The notes: generated by a model from the sequence alone, not told the origin. A stretch of DNA of 64,000 nucleotides from Mangrovimicrobium sediminis (GCF_004745945.1 NZ_SRLE01000008.1:124001-188000); one strand, 5' to 3'; counted from the stretch's first letter, positions 29,955-44,519 are shown. Translations and numbers: made by a program.

Positions 29955-31043
29955 GTGTCCGTCTTGATGCACACCCTGCATGTGGAACTGGGTGAGCGCA
30001 GCTACCCCATTTATATCGGTCGCGACCTGTTGCGCGACCCGCGACTGATCGCCTCGCACATTCCCGGCTCGCAGGTCGTGCTGGTCAGCAACGACACGGT
30101 TGCACCCCTGTACCTGGACCGCCTGCGTGAGGCGGTGGGCGAACGGCGCCTCCTGACCGAGGTCATCCTGCCCGACGGCGAGCGCTACAAGTCCCTGCAG
30201 CAGCTCGAATACATCTTCGACCGCATCCTTGCCGACCGCCACAGCCGCAGCACGACCCTGGTCGCGCTGGGCGGCGGCGTCATCGGTGACATCACCGGCT
30301 TTGCCGCGGCGTGCTACCAGCGGGGCGTGGAATTCCTGCAGGTGCCCACCACATTGCTCGCCCAGGTGGACTCCTCGGTGGGCGGCAAGACCGCGGTCAA
30401 CCACACCCTGGGCAAGAACATGATCGGCGCGTTTCACCAGCCGCGCGCGGTGTTCATTGATATCAACACCCTGCACAGCCTGCCGGCCAGGGAGTTCGCC
30501 GCGGGTCTCGCCGAAGTGGTCAAGTACGGACTCATTTGCGACGCGCCCTTCTACCAGTGGCTACAGGACAACATGGCGCGCCTGCTGGCGCGCGAAGAAG
30601 CGGCGCTGGCCGAGGCGGTCGAGCGCAGCTGTGCCAACAAGGCTAGGGTGGTAGCCGACGATGAGCGTGAAGCGGGCATGCGTGCCATACTCAACTTGGG
30701 GCACACCTTTGGCCATGCCATTGAGACCGCGCAGGGCTACGGCGAGTGGCTGCACGGGGAGGCCATCGCCGCCGGTATGGTACTTGCATTGCAGTTATCG
30801 GCACAGCGCGGCTGGATTGCCGGTGAGGAGGTTGCTGCGCTTGAGGAGCTGCTGAGCGGTATGGGCCTGCCGGTGGCGCCGCCGGAGGGCATGCACGCAG
30901 ACCAGTTCATCGACCTGATGAGTCGGGACAAGAAAGTCCTGGATGGCCGACTGCGGCTCGTGCTGCTCCAGGAAATAGGTCAGGCATGTATCGTTGATGA
31001 TGCGGGAGAGGACGAGCTGCGCGCCCTGCTGGAGCGGGTTTAG
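29955..31043 (+). CDS. aroB: 3-dehydroquinate synthase
   Basis: A 362-residue NAD- and metal-dependent enzyme making 3-dehydroquinate from DAHP in the shikimate pathway. The nucleotide-binding block is ALGGGVIGDITGFAAACYQR, followed by VPTTLLAQVDSSVGGKTAVN. The metal ligands lie in AGLAEVVKYGLI, LNLGHTFGHAIE and WLHGEAIAAGM. The start is GTG with GAGGAG upstream. The next gene is gltB; the damX gene that usually follows aroB is absent. Confidence 0.97.
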   Translation: MSVLMHTLHVELGERSYPIYIGRDLLRDPRLIASHIPGSQVVLVSNDTVAPLYLDRLREAVGERRLLTEVILPDGERYKSLQQLEYIFDRILADRHSRSTTLVALGGGVIGDITGFAAACYQRGVEFLQVPTTLLAQVDSSVGGKTAVNHTLGKNMIGAFHQPRAVFIDINTLHSLPAREFAAGLAEVVKYGLICDAPFYQWLQDNMARLLAREEAALAEAVERSCANKARVVADDEREAGMRAILNLGHTFGHAIETAQGYGEWLHGEAIAAGMVLALQLSAQRGWIAGEEVAALEELLSGMGLPVAPPEGMHADQFIDLMSRDKKVLDGRLRLVLLQEIGQACIVDDAGEDELRALLERV

Positions 31044-31070
31044 CGCTACTGGGGGGAGCGTCTCAGCCGT

Positions 31071-31099
31071 TTGTCGGAAACTCGGCGTCCGTGTAAAAT
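31071..31099 (+). promoter_or_regulatory. Promoter of gltBD
   Basis: TTGTCG (31071-31076) and TAAAAT (31094-31099) lie 17 bases apart in the 144-base gap between aroB and gltB. Transcription would start near 31106, giving a leader of about 80 nt before the gltB ATG. Confidence 0.6.
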
Positions 31100-31187
31100 A
31101 GCCTCCCCCTTTTGCACTACCCGGCCCGGTCCGCAGTCTTGGGGCCCCGACGTAACTTTTTGTTTTCGTTTACTATTTGGACTTGAT

Positions 31188-37076
<5,889 letters not shown>

Positions 37077-37083
37077 GCAGCAC

Positions 37084-38154
37084 ATGACAGAACTTAAGAA
37101 CGACCGTTTCCTGCGCGCGCTGCGGCGCGAGCCGGTGGACCGCACACCCATCTGGATGATGCGCCAGGCCGGCCGCTACCTTCCCGAGTACCGGGAAACA
37201 CGCGCTGCGGCGGGCTCCTTCCTCGACCTGTGCAAGAACGCTGAGCTGGCCTGCGAGGTCACCATGCAGCCCCTGCGCCGCTATCCCATGGACGCCGCGA
37301 TCCTGTTCTCGGATATTCTCACCGTGCCCGACGCCCTCGGCCTGGGCCTGTATTTCGAGACCGGCGAAGGCCCCAAATTCCGCAAGACCGTGCGCAGCGA
37401 GGCCGACCTCGCCGCCCTCAACAGCTTCAACGCGGAAGACGATCTCGGCTACGTGATGAATGCCGTGCGCACCATTCGCGCCGAACTGAACGGCATGGTG
37501 CCGCTGATCGGCTTCTCCGGCAGCCCCTGGACGCTGGCCACCTACATGGTCGAAGGCGGCTCTTCCAAGGACTTCGCCCAGGTCAAGGGCATGGCCTATG
37601 ACCGTCCCGAATTGATGCACAACCTGTTGTCGCTGCTCTCCGACGCGGTGGCGGATTATCTCGCGGCGCAGGTGCGCGCCGGCGCCCAGGCCGTGCAGAT
37701 TTTCGATACCTGGGGCGGCAGCCTCTCGGCGGCGGGGTACAAGGAGTTTTCCCTCAAGTACATGCAGCGCGTCATCGGCCGCCTGCAGGTGCAGCCGGAG
37801 ACCCACGGCGTGCCGGTCATCGTGTTTACCAAGGGCGGCGGCCAGTGGCTGCCGTCGATTGCCGATTGCGGTGCGCACTGCGTGGGCATCGACTGGACCA
37901 CCGACATCGCCCACGCCCGCCAGCAGGTGGGCCAGCACGTCGCCCTGCAGGGCAATATGGATCCGGCGATGCTGTTCGCCTCCCCGGCGCGCATCCGCGA
38001 GGAAGTGGGTGCGATTCTCGCCGGCTACGGCCACGGACCGGGCCATGTGTTCAATCTCGGCCACGGAATCACGCCGGGGGTGAACCCCGACCACGTCACG
38101 GCCTTTGTCGATGCGGTGCAGGAACTGTCACCGCAGTATCACCAGGTCGACTGA
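37084..38154 (+). CDS. hemE: Uroporphyrinogen decarboxylase
   Basis: A 356-residue cytoplasmic enzyme that decarboxylates the four acetate groups of uroporphyrinogen III in haem synthesis. The signature [18 protein letters not shown] lies near residue 21, and [17 protein letters not shown] and QIFDTWGG follow. The start was set at MTELKND seven bases after gltD; the longer frame upstream is the gltD shadow. The gltB-gltD-hemE order is the Pseudomonas one. Confidence 0.97.
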   Translation: MTELKNDRFLRALRREPVDRTPIWMMRQAGRYLPEYRETRAAAGSFLDLCKNAELACEVTMQPLRRYPMDAAILFSDILTVPDALGLGLYFETGEGPKFRKTVRSEADLAALNSFNAEDDLGYVMNAVRTIRAELNGMVPLIGFSGSPWTLATYMVEGGSSKDFAQVKGMAYDRPELMHNLLSLLSDAVADYLAAQVRAGAQAVQIFDTWGGSLSAAGYKEFSLKYMQRVIGRLQVQPETHGVPVIVFTKGGGQWLPSIADCGAHCVGIDWTTDIAHARQQVGQHVALQGNMDPAMLFASPARIREEVGAILAGYGHGPGHVFNLGHGITPGVNPDHVTAFVDAVQELSPQYHQVD

Positions 38155-38247
38155 GCGACTCTCTCCATCCTGTTCGGAGCGCCCTGGCGGGCGCGCCCGA
38201 TGCTGTTCGTTCAGGCGCGCCTGGCTATCTCACTTACGCGCGCTTGC

Positions 38248-39063
38248 TCAGGCGCGTTTGGCTTTCTCGCCCGAGTCGCAGCAGAAATCGTGATCCATAT
38301 CCAGCGCCGGTGACTGCGAGGCCGGGCGGCCGACAATCCGCGCCGGCACGCCGGCGACCGTGGTGTGCGGCGGAACCTCGTCGAGTACCACGCTGCCGGC
38401 GCCGACCTTGGCACCCTCGCCCACCCGGATATTGCCGAGGATTTTCGCCCCGGCGCTGATCAGTACGCCGTCGCCGATCTTCGGGTGGCGGTCGCCGTCT
38501 TCCTTACCCGTGCCGCCGAGGGTGACCGACTGCAGGATGGAGACGTTGTTGCCGACCACGGCGGTTTCGCCGATCACCAGGCCGGTGGCGTGGTCCAGCA
38601 GGATGCCGTTGCCCATGCGCGCAGCCGGGTGGATGTCCACGCCGAACTGCACCGAGACCCGGTTCTGGAAGAACAGGCCCATGGAGCGGCGCCCGTGGGT
38701 CCACAGCCAGTGGGCGATGCGGTGACTCTGCAGGGCGTGGAAACCCTTGAAGTAGAGGAAGGGAATGTACAGCTCGTGGCAGGCCGAGTCGCGGTCGACC
38801 ACGGCAAGCAGGTCGGCGCGCACCGCCTCGCGGATGCCGGCGTCGTCCTCCAGGGCCTGCAGCATAACCTCGCGCAGCAGCAGCGAGGTCACCGTGGGGC
38901 TGTCCAGCTGGCTGGCGAGGTGAAAGCTGAGCGCGCATTCCAGCGTCTTGTGGTTGAGGATGGTGGAATGCAGGAAGCTCGCCAGGATGGGTTCTTCCTG
39001 GGCGTGTTTCTCGGTCTCGGCGCGGATGCGATCCCAGACCGGGTCTGGATGCTTCGGTGTCAT
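38248..39063 (-). CDS. cysE: Serine O-acetyltransferase
   Basis: A 271-residue enzyme acetylating serine for cysteine synthesis. An N-terminal helical domain (residues 10-140) precedes the left-handed beta-helix with hexapeptide repeats: GNGILLDHATGLVIGET, VGNNVSILQSVTLGG, GDGVLISAGAKILGNIRVG. The active-site His is in DHATG. The size matches the E. coli enzyme rather than the shorter EpsC or NifP forms. A 93-base gap separates its stop from hemE, which converges on it. Confidence 0.94.
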   Translation of the reverse strand: MTPKHPDPVWDRIRAETEKHAQEEPILASFLHSTILNHKTLECALSFHLASQLDSPTVTSLLLREVMLQALEDDAGIREAVRADLLAVVDRDSACHELYIPFLYFKGFHALQSHRIAHWLWTHGRRSMGLFFQNRVSVQFGVDIHPAARMGNGILLDHATGLVIGETAVVGNNVSILQSVTLGGTGKEDGDRHPKIGDGVLISAGAKILGNIRVGEGAKVGAGSVVLDEVPPHTTVAGVPARIVGRPASQSPALDMDHDFCCDSGEKAKRA

Positions 39064-39096
39064 GGTGGTTCCTCGCTTGGGACGGTGGACTGTAGC

Positions 39097-39771
39097 CTAT
39101 TCGTTCGCGTTCGTCACGGCGCCGGCGCGGTAGCACCACAGGCTGTGACCGCTGTCGCGGTACTTGCTCTCGAACAGGGTGAGCGGGGGGGTGTGGGCCA
39201 CTTGCGACACCGCACCGCGCCGTCCTGCGAGGTGCATGGCCAGGCCGAACTCCTCTACATAGAGTTGCCAGTTGGAGCGCAGTTCAATCGTTCCGCCCAG
39301 ATCGAGCAGGCGACCGAAGGCGGGGTGGCCGTGTACCCGGCGCATCAGGTGCTTGCTCTTCGGCCAGGGGTTTGGATACAGCAGGTAATGATGTTCCACG
39401 TGCAGGCCGTCCGCCAGCAACAGGGCCCAGATGTCCTCGACCTCCGCCTGCAGCAGCAGGTAGTCCCCGGCCAGCTCACTGGCGTGGCGCGCCAGGCGGT
39501 GGGCGGAGCGGTCGATGCCGACCACCAGGTGCTGCGGATGGTCCCGGGCCAGCAGCGCGGTGCTCTGGCCGGTGCCGCAAAATGCGTCCAGCACCAGCGG
39601 GCGCGCCTGCCCGGCCAGGCTCTCGGTGAGTTGCGCGTAGGCGCGGCGCGAGTGCGCCGCCGGCGGTCGCCGGTAGGGGTTGTCCAGGTGCCGGCGCAGC
39701 ACCGCGGGCAGTTGCGCGTGAATGCCGGGCTGGTTGCTGTGCACGGGCCGCGAATTGCCGGGTTCGCTCAT
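39097..39771 (-). CDS. TrmB-like SAM-dependent methyltransferase
   Basis: A 224-residue class I methyltransferase resembling tRNA (guanine-N7)-methyltransferase TrmB. The SAM site is LDAFCGTGQSTALLA near residue 61 with the acidic end at GIDRSAHRL. The TrmB-specific block is present but altered: YPNPWPKSKHLMRRVHGHP at residues 132-150 has Asn where the canonical motif has Asp. The C-terminal TLFESKYRDSGHSLW matches the conserved TrmB end. It is therefore either a divergent TrmB or a paralogue with another target. ATG 39771 was chosen because the 34 upstream codons lack family similarity. It is divergent from the acyltransferase. Confidence 0.78.
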   Translation of the reverse strand: MSEPGNSRPVHSNQPGIHAQLPAVLRRHLDNPYRRPPAAHSRRAYAQLTESLAGQARPLVLDAFCGTGQSTALLARDHPQHLVVGIDRSAHRLARHASELAGDYLLLQAEVEDIWALLLADGLHVEHHYLLYPNPWPKSKHLMRRVHGHPAFGRLLDLGGTIELRSNWQLYVEEFGLAMHLAGRRGAVSQVAHTPPLTLFESKYRDSGHSLWCYRAGAVTNANE

Positions 39772-39841
39772 CGCGACCCCGCGTTGATGTTCGCCGCGCG
39801 CGTTGTCATCATTACGCCTCCTGACTCCGGGGCTATTCACC

Positions 39842-40585
39842 ATGCGCAAGGACCTGCGGCCCTTCTGGCTCAAGCAACTGTATCTTCGCTACCGCCACTG
39901 GTACACGGAGTATTTCCTGCGTCCCCAGTGTACCCGGCTCGGGCCTCATCATACGGTAATGAAGCCGCGCCACGTGAAAATCTCCGGCGACAACATCTGC
40001 ATCGGACGCTGTTTTACCGCCATCGCCGAACCCGCGGCGCGGGTGGAGATCGGCGTGTGGGGGCGCGAGGACGGCGCCGGGCGTATCGTTATCGGCGACT
40101 GCGTGCTGATGAGCCCGGGCTCGCGCATCAGCGCCTCGGACGAGGTGCTGGTCGGCGACGGCACCATGTTCGCCAACGGTGTCTACGTCACCGACTGCGA
40201 CTGGCACTCGCTCTACGACCGCACCCAGCGCGACCCGCGGGTTGCCCCGGTGCATATCGGCCGCAACGTGTGGCTGGGCGATCACGCCACGGTACTCAAG
40301 GGTGTGACCATCGGGGACAACTCGGTGGTCGCCGCGCGCGCGGTGGTGACCCGCGACGTGCCCGCCAACGCGGTGGTCGCCGGGAACCCGGCGAAGGTGG
40401 TCAAGACCCTGGACCCGGAGCGCGGCTTCGTTACCCGCATGGACTACTTCGCCGATCCGGAGGCGCTGGCGCGGTTCTTCGAGCAGGTGGACCGCGACGT
40501 GCTCGCGGGCAACACCCTGTGGCGCTGGCTGTGGTCGCTGCTCTACCCCGCTTCGCGCGGCCGCGGCGGAGATTACTCCGGGTAG
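39842..40585 (+). CDS. Hexapeptide-repeat acyltransferase
   Basis: A 247-residue left-handed beta-helix acetyltransferase of the maltose/galactoside/NodL-type group. The helix includes [41 protein letters not shown], then [20 protein letters not shown], with the typical exit [13 protein letters not shown]. The catalytic His is probably in DCDWHSLYD. No membrane segment is present. The acceptor is unknown; such enzymes often modify sugars. Its last 13 bases overlap the end of rpiA on the other strand. The start is the ATG at MRKDLRPFW; the ribosome site is weak. Confidence 0.82.
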   Translation: MRKDLRPFWLKQLYLRYRHWYTEYFLRPQCTRLGPHHTVMKPRHVKISGDNICIGRCFTAIAEPAARVEIGVWGREDGAGRIVIGDCVLMSPGSRISASDEVLVGDGTMFANGVYVTDCDWHSLYDRTQRDPRVAPVHIGRNVWLGDHATVLKGVTIGDNSVVAARAVVTRDVPANAVVAGNPAKVVKTLDPERGFVTRMDYFADPEALARFFEQVDRDVLAGNTLWRWLWSLLYPASRGRGGDYSG

Positions 40586-41247
40586 AGGGTCTGCACCCCG
40601 CCGCTGGTGCCCAGCAGCAGTACATCCGCCGGGCGCAGGGCGAACAGGCCGTTGGTCACCACGCCGGTGATGTTGTTGATTTTTTCCTCGGTGGCCAGTG
40701 GCTGCGGGATGGGAAAGTTGAACACGTCGAGAATGACATTGCCGTTGTCGGTGACCACCCCCTCGCGGTAGACCGGGTCGCCGCCCAGCTTGACCAGTTC
40801 GCGCGCCACGTGGCTGCGCGCCATGGGAATCACTTCCACCGGCAGCGGAAAGGCGCCGAGCGTGGGTACCAGCTTGGATTCGTCGGCAATGCAGATGAAC
40901 TTCTCCGCCACCGCCGCCACGATCTTCTCGCGGGTGAGGGCCGCGCCGCCGCCCTTGATCAGGTGCAGGGCGCGATTGCTCTCGTCGGCGCCATCGATAT
41001 AAAACGCGACATTGTCCACGGCGTTGAGGTCGTACACCGGGATGCCGTGGCTGCGCAGGCGTTCCGCCGAGGCCTCCGAACTGGCGACAGTGGCCCCGAT
41101 CAGGCCTTTCACTGCGGCGAGGCAGTCGATGAACATGTTGGCGGTGGAGCCGGTGCCGATGCCGAGTACCGTGTCCCCCTCGAGGTGGGGACGTATGTAG
41201 TCGAGGGCGGCCTCGGCCACGGCCTGCTTGAGTTCATCCTGGGTCAT
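40573..41247 (-). CDS. rpiA: Ribose-5-phosphate isomerase A
   Basis: A 224-residue enzyme interconverting ribose-5-phosphate and ribulose-5-phosphate. The conserved blocks are [36 protein letters not shown] and [13 protein letters not shown] (active-site Asp and Lys/Glu). The start at [10 protein letters not shown] gives the standard length. It is divergent from ilvA, the same pairing as in Pseudomonas. Its 3' end overlaps the convergent acyltransferase gene by 13 bases. Confidence 0.97.
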   Translation of the reverse strand: MTQDELKQAVAEAALDYIRPHLEGDTVLGIGTGSTANMFIDCLAAVKGLIGATVASSEASAERLRSHGIPVYDLNAVDNVAFYIDGADESNRALHLIKGGGAALTREKIVAAVAEKFICIADESKLVPTLGAFPLPVEVIPMARSHVARELVKLGGDPVYREGVVTDNGNVILDVFNFPIPQPLATEEKINNITGVVTNGLFALRPADVLLLGTSGGVQTLYPE

Positions 41248-41438
41248 CGCTACGGCTCCGCTTGTCTGCTGGGCCGGCATTATATGCCAGCCGTTCGCGC
41301 CGGTCAGGCTCGGCGCAACCCGGTTGCTGCACACAGCGTCCCCGGCCGCGGCCCGCTTCGCTCCGACACCCGCGCGGGACTGGTAATCTGCCGCGGCATC
41401 ATTAACATGGCCGCTTCGGTGAACACTCGGTAGCGACC

Positions 41439-42968
41439 ATGCCCCACACCTATATCAAGCGCATTCTCGACGCGCGCGTCTACGACGTGGCGCGGGAAAC
41501 GCCGGTGGATTACGCGGAACTCATGTCCCGCCGTCTCGACAATCACGTCTGGCTGAAGCGCGAGGACCTGCAGCCGGTGTTCTCCTTCAAGTTGCGCGGC
41601 GCCTACAACAAGATGAACCGGCTCAGCGAGGAGCAGCGCCAGCGCGGGGTGGTGGCCGCTTCCGCGGGCAATCACGCCCAGGGCCTGGCCATGGCGGCGC
41701 AACGCATGCACGTGAAGGCCACCATCGTCATGCCGCGCACCACTCCGGCGATCAAGGTAGACGCGGTACGCAACCGCGGCGCCCGCGTCGTGCTGCACGG
41801 GGATACCTTCGACGAGGCGGCGGCGCACGCGGCGCAGCTGGTCGAGGAAAAGGGCATGACCTATGTGCACCCCTTCGACGACCCGGATGTCATCGCCGGG
41901 CAGGGCACCGTGGGCATGGAGATCGTGCGCCAGCACCAGCAGCCGCTGGATGCCATCTTCGTCCCGGTGGGCGGCGGCGGCCTGCTCGCCGGCGTTGCCG
42001 CCTATGTGAAATACGTGTGGCCACAGACGAAACTGATCGGCGTCGAGCCGGAGGATGCCGCCTGCCTGAAGCTCGCCCTGGAAAAAGGCCGGCGGGCGCG
42101 CCTGTCCGAGGTCGGCCTGTTCGCCGACGGCTGCGCGGTGGCGCAGATCGGCAAGGAGACCTTCCGCGTCATCCGCAAACTCGTCGATGAAGTCATCACC
42201 GTCAGCTCCGACGAGATGTGCGCCGCCATCAAGGACATCTTCGAGGACACCCGCAGCATCGCCGAGCCGGCGGGTGCCCTGGCCCTCGCCGGGATCAAGA
42301 GCTACGTGGAGCGCACCGGAGTGCAGGGCGACAACCTGCTGGCCATCGTCAGCGGGGCCAACACCAACTTCGACCGCCTGCGCTATATCTCCGAGCGCAC
42401 CGAGATCGGCGAGCGCCGCGAGGCGGTGCTGTCGGTGACCATTCCCGAGCGCGCGGGCAGCTTCCGCGAGTTCTGTCATGTGCTGGGCCGGCGCAACATC
42501 ACCGAGTTCAACTACCGCTATGTCGATTCGGGATCGGCGCAGGTGTTCGTCGGCCTCTCCGTGGTGCCCGGCGGCGAGGATCTTGCCACATTGCTGGGCC
42601 ACCTCGAGGACAGCGGCTACTCGGCGCTGGATCTCACCGACAACGAGGTGGCCAAGCTGCATGTGCGCTACATGGTCGGCGGCCACGCGCCGGCGGACCT
42701 CGACAACGAGCGCGTGTATCGCGTGGAATTCCCGGAGCGCCCGGGCACGCTGGCCAAGTTCCTCTCCGGCCTGGGGCAGCGCTGGAACATCAGCATGTTC
42801 CACTACCGCAACCACGGCTCCGCCTTCGGCCGAATACTGGTCGGCGTGCAGGTGCCGCCGGGTGATCGCCGCGAGTTCGAAAAGGTCCTGGATGGCATCG
42901 GTTACCCCTATTCGGACGAGAGCGACAACCCCGCCTACGCCCTGTATCTGGGCCAGCGGGGCGATTGA
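41439..42968 (+). CDS. ilvA: Threonine ammonia-lyase, biosynthetic
   Basis: A 509-residue PLP enzyme deaminating threonine to 2-oxobutyrate, the first step towards isoleucine. The PLP Lys is K51 in [29 protein letters not shown] and [17 protein letters not shown] complete the PLP site. Two ACT-like regulatory domains occupy about residues 325-500 ([17 protein letters not shown] and [15 protein letters not shown]), so allosteric control by isoleucine and valine is expected from the family. Confidence 0.97.
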   Translation: MPHTYIKRILDARVYDVARETPVDYAELMSRRLDNHVWLKREDLQPVFSFKLRGAYNKMNRLSEEQRQRGVVAASAGNHAQGLAMAAQRMHVKATIVMPRTTPAIKVDAVRNRGARVVLHGDTFDEAAAHAAQLVEEKGMTYVHPFDDPDVIAGQGTVGMEIVRQHQQPLDAIFVPVGGGGLLAGVAAYVKYVWPQTKLIGVEPEDAACLKLALEKGRRARLSEVGLFADGCAVAQIGKETFRVIRKLVDEVITVSSDEMCAAIKDIFEDTRSIAEPAGALALAGIKSYVERTGVQGDNLLAIVSGANTNFDRLRYISERTEIGERREAVLSVTIPERAGSFREFCHVLGRRNITEFNYRYVDSGSAQVFVGLSVVPGGEDLATLLGHLEDSGYSALDLTDNEVAKLHVRYMVGGHAPADLDNERVYRVEFPERPGTLAKFLSGLGQRWNISMFHYRNHGSAFGRILVGVQVPPGDRREFEKVLDGIGYPYSDESDNPAYALYLGQRGD

Positions 42969-42981
42969 ACGTCCACCGGCT

Positions 42982-43013
42982 AAAAAAATTCCCGAAAAGT
43001 CTAAACTTTTCGG
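42982..43013 (-). terminator. Minus-strand intrinsic terminator
   Basis: CCGAAAAGT (42992-43000) and ACTTTTCGG (43005-43013) are perfect inverted repeats with a four-base loop. Read on the minus strand, the stem is followed after three bases by seven T (complement of 42982-42988). On the plus strand no T-run follows, so it fits the end of a transcript coming from fau better than the end of ilvA, although the stem is only 24 bases past the ilvA stop. Confidence 0.6.
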
Positions 43014-43023
43014 TCTTAAGGTA

Positions 43024-43056
43024 TGGACATGCAAAATCCTTGTGAAATAATCACAA
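43024..43056 (+). promoter_or_regulatory. Promoter with overlapping dyad, ahead of the microprotein gene
   Basis: TGGACA (43024-43029) and AATAAT (43046-43051) are 16 bases apart. The -10 box lies inside a dyad, TTGTGA (43040-43045) and TCACAA (43051-43056) with five bases between. The half-sites look CRP-like, but the canonical spacing is six, so I do not call a CRP/Vfr site. A repressor or activator site is possible. Confidence 0.4.
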
Positions 43057-43062
43057 AAGTTA

Positions 43063-43087
43063 GTGGTTGAGGGAGTGGCTCGACCAC
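43063..43087 (+). other. Leader hairpin upstream of the microprotein gene
   Basis: GTGGTTGAG (43063-43071) pairs with CTCGACCAC (43079-43087) over nine base pairs including one G-U, closing a seven-base loop. It would lie within a few bases of the predicted transcript start. A weaker second stem follows (GGCTT near 43100 with AAGCC about ten bases on). Confidence 0.45.
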
Positions 43088-43149
43088 CGCAGCGGTACCG
43101 GCTTCAGTAAGAAAAGCCAGACCTTGAGACGTGAAGAGAGTGGACCAGC

Positions 43150-43296
43150 GTGGAAAGTAAACCTGACCTGATGATAATCCTGATGGCGGTCTTTGGTTTG
43201 GGGCTAGTAATCACCCTGATGCTGCCGATGACTGCTAATGACACCGTGGCGGCTCCTGCCTCCGAATTGCAAGCTGGCGTTATCATCCACGATTGA
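43150..43296 (+). CDS. 48-residue predicted membrane microprotein
   Basis: A GTG-started frame of 48 codons ending in TGA at 43294-43296. The product starts VESKPDL, then has one strongly hydrophobic helix (LMIILMAVFGLGLVITLMLP, about residues 7-26), and ends in a short polar tail (TANDTVAAPASELQAG, then VIIHD). GAAGAGAG lies nine bases ahead of the GTG, and an in-frame stop at 43132 limits the start. Charge distribution predicts a single-pass inner-membrane protein. It has its own candidate promoter and structured leader. I do not recognise it. Support is the clean membrane helix, ribosome site and leader; conservation is untested. Confidence 0.5.
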   Translation: MESKPDLMIILMAVFGLGLVITLMLPMTANDTVAAPASELQAGVIIHD

Positions 43297-43352
43297 AGTA
43301 CCGGGCCTGTTCCTGTTTTACCTGTTTCAGGTGATAGGGGTAAGGCTCTGAA

Positions 43353-43931
43353 TCAGACCCTGCAGTCGAGCAGGGCCTCTCCTGTTGCAATGTAATCCAG
43401 TCCGATGTCCCAGGGGTCGGCGGGTAGCAGCGAAACTTCCTGAACTGAATACCCCAGCCCTATCTTGAGCACCGTAGCTGCGCACGCCAGGCTGCGGTCG
43501 TAAAAACCTCCGCCCATCCCCAGTCGCCGGCCCTCGCGGGTCCAGCCCACCAGTGGCAACAGCAGCGCATCCAGTTCGGCGGCGCCGCGCAGGGTGTCCC
43601 GCCGTGCCGGCTCGCCAATGCCGTAACGATTCTCCTGTAGTGCCTCTCCCGGCGTCCAGGGCGCGAACAGTAGCGACGAATCGGGCTGGATGATGGGCAG
43701 GTAGATTTGTTTTCCGGCGCTGTGTAGATCGACGAGCAGGGGAGCGGGATCGAGTTCGGCGTCCGCCGCGAGGTAGCCGGCGACATGTTGCAGATGCGGC
43801 CAGTCGGGCAGTGTGCGCAACAGTGCGGGGAGTGCCTGGGCGGCCGCCCGGGCCTGAATCGCTGGCAGGGCGCGGCGACGTGCGCGCAGGTCCCGGCGCA
43901 GTTGCTGCTTGGAGGGGACCGATTGTGGCAT
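43353..43931 (-). CDS. fau: 5-formyltetrahydrofolate cyclo-ligase
   Basis: A 192-residue enzyme of the YgfA/MTHFS family converting 5-formyl-THF to 5,10-methenyl-THF with ATP. The N-terminal SKQQLRRDLRARRRAL, the folate loop YGIGEPA and the ATP-binding LGMGGGFYDRSLA are visible. The start at MPQSVPSK was chosen because upstream residues belong to the 6S RNA region. No Shine-Dalgarno sequence is apparent ahead of it. As in most gammaproteobacteria it lies directly downstream of 6S RNA. Confidence 0.93.
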   Translation of the reverse strand: MPQSVPSKQQLRRDLRARRRALPAIQARAAAQALPALLRTLPDWPHLQHVAGYLAADAELDPAPLLVDLHSAGKQIYLPIIQPDSSLLFAPWTPGEALQENRYGIGEPARRDTLRGAAELDALLLPLVGWTREGRRLGMGGGFYDRSLACAATVLKIGLGYSVQEVSLLPADPWDIGLDYIATGEALLDCRV

Positions 43932-43938
43932 TGAAAAA

Positions 43939-44116
43939 GATTCCCGGCGTACCGCTGACAGCGCTGCCCTTGAACCCGACGGTTCAAGGGGGGGCTCCTG
44001 CACTGTTTCAGGCTTTCCGGTCAATGTCCGGACCTGCACACCAACAGCGGCGAGGCGCCCCCGGTTTTACATTTATCGGCTCGAGGACTGTCTGCCTGGC
44101 GCATACGCCAGGGATC
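43939..44116 (-). ncRNA. ssrS: 6S RNA
   Basis: About 178 nt between zapA and fau, the canonical 6S locus. On the minus strand the ends pair as a closing stem (ATCCCTGGCGTAT at 44115-44103 with GTACGCCGGGAAT near 43953-43941; 12 of 13 positions pair). CAGTCCTCGAGCCGATA follows the 5' arm. The 3' half contains the hallmark CCTTGAACC-GTCG-GGTTCAAGG hairpin (about 43988-43967). A T-run follows the 3' arm. 6S RNA binds sigma-70 RNA polymerase holoenzyme as a promoter mimic in stationary phase. The ends are estimates. Confidence 0.9.
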
Positions 44117-44123
44117 CTCCTTG

Positions 44124-44129
44124 AGTATA
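44124..44129 (-). promoter_or_regulatory. -10 element of the 6S RNA promoter
   Basis: TATACT on the minus strand (44129-44124) sits about eight bases before the inferred 6S 5' end. No convincing -35 box is found at 16-18 bases. Confidence 0.5.
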
Positions 44130-44195
44130 ACGCAGGCCGTCGCGGCGATTCGCCCCTTGATTTTTCGAAAAAAGACGCCCGCAGGCGCCGTGGCT

Positions 44196-44519
44196 TCAGC
44201 CGATTTCGAGCTGCCGCAGCTGGTACAGCGCGTCGTCCAGCTTGCGATTGAGGCGGTCCATGCCCGCGCTGTCGACCGCCGCCGGGGGTTGTTCCTGGTT
44301 GGATTGCTCCGAGGCCTGCAGCAGCTCGTAGCTAATATTCAGGGCCGCCATGACCGCGATGCGCTCGAGGCCGATGACCTTGCCGGAGTCGCGGATGTTG
44401 CGCATCTGCTTGTCGAGGTATTTGGCCGACACCACCAGTTCCGCCTCCTGCTCTTCCGGGCAGGCGACCTGGTATTCCTTGTCGAGGATCTTGACCGTGA
44501 CAGTGTGGGGTGGGCTCAC
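44196..44519 (-). CDS. zapA: Cell division protein ZapA
   Basis: A 107-residue FtsZ-ring stabilising protein. The N-terminal globular part shows VTVKILDKEYQVACPEEQE, followed by SAKYLDKQMRNIRDSGKVIG and a C-terminal coiled coil ending in LDDALYQLRQLEIG. The start is GTG, four bases after the upstream coiled-coil gene, whose last codons carry the GGAG ribosome site. 6S RNA lies just downstream, as in E. coli. Confidence 0.95.
   Translation of the reverse strand: MSPPHTVTVKILDKEYQVACPEEQEAELVVSAKYLDKQMRNIRDSGKVIGLERIAVMAALNISYELLQASEQSNQEQPPAAVDSAGMDRLNRKLDDALYQLRQLEIG

Noticed and set aside
38212-38223. Terminator at palindrome CAGGCGCGCCTG between hemE and cysE
   Set aside because: There is no T-run on either strand after the palindrome, so an intrinsic terminator is not supported.
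38365-41433. 1022-codon plus-strand frame across cysE, trmB-like, acyltransferase and rpiA
   Set aside because: It is antisense to three recognised genes and out of frame with a fourth; the product has no domain signal.
43040-43056. CRP/Vfr or FNR binding site
   Set aside because: The half-sites TGTGA and TCACA are separated by five bases instead of the six required for CRP, and the FNR core does not match.
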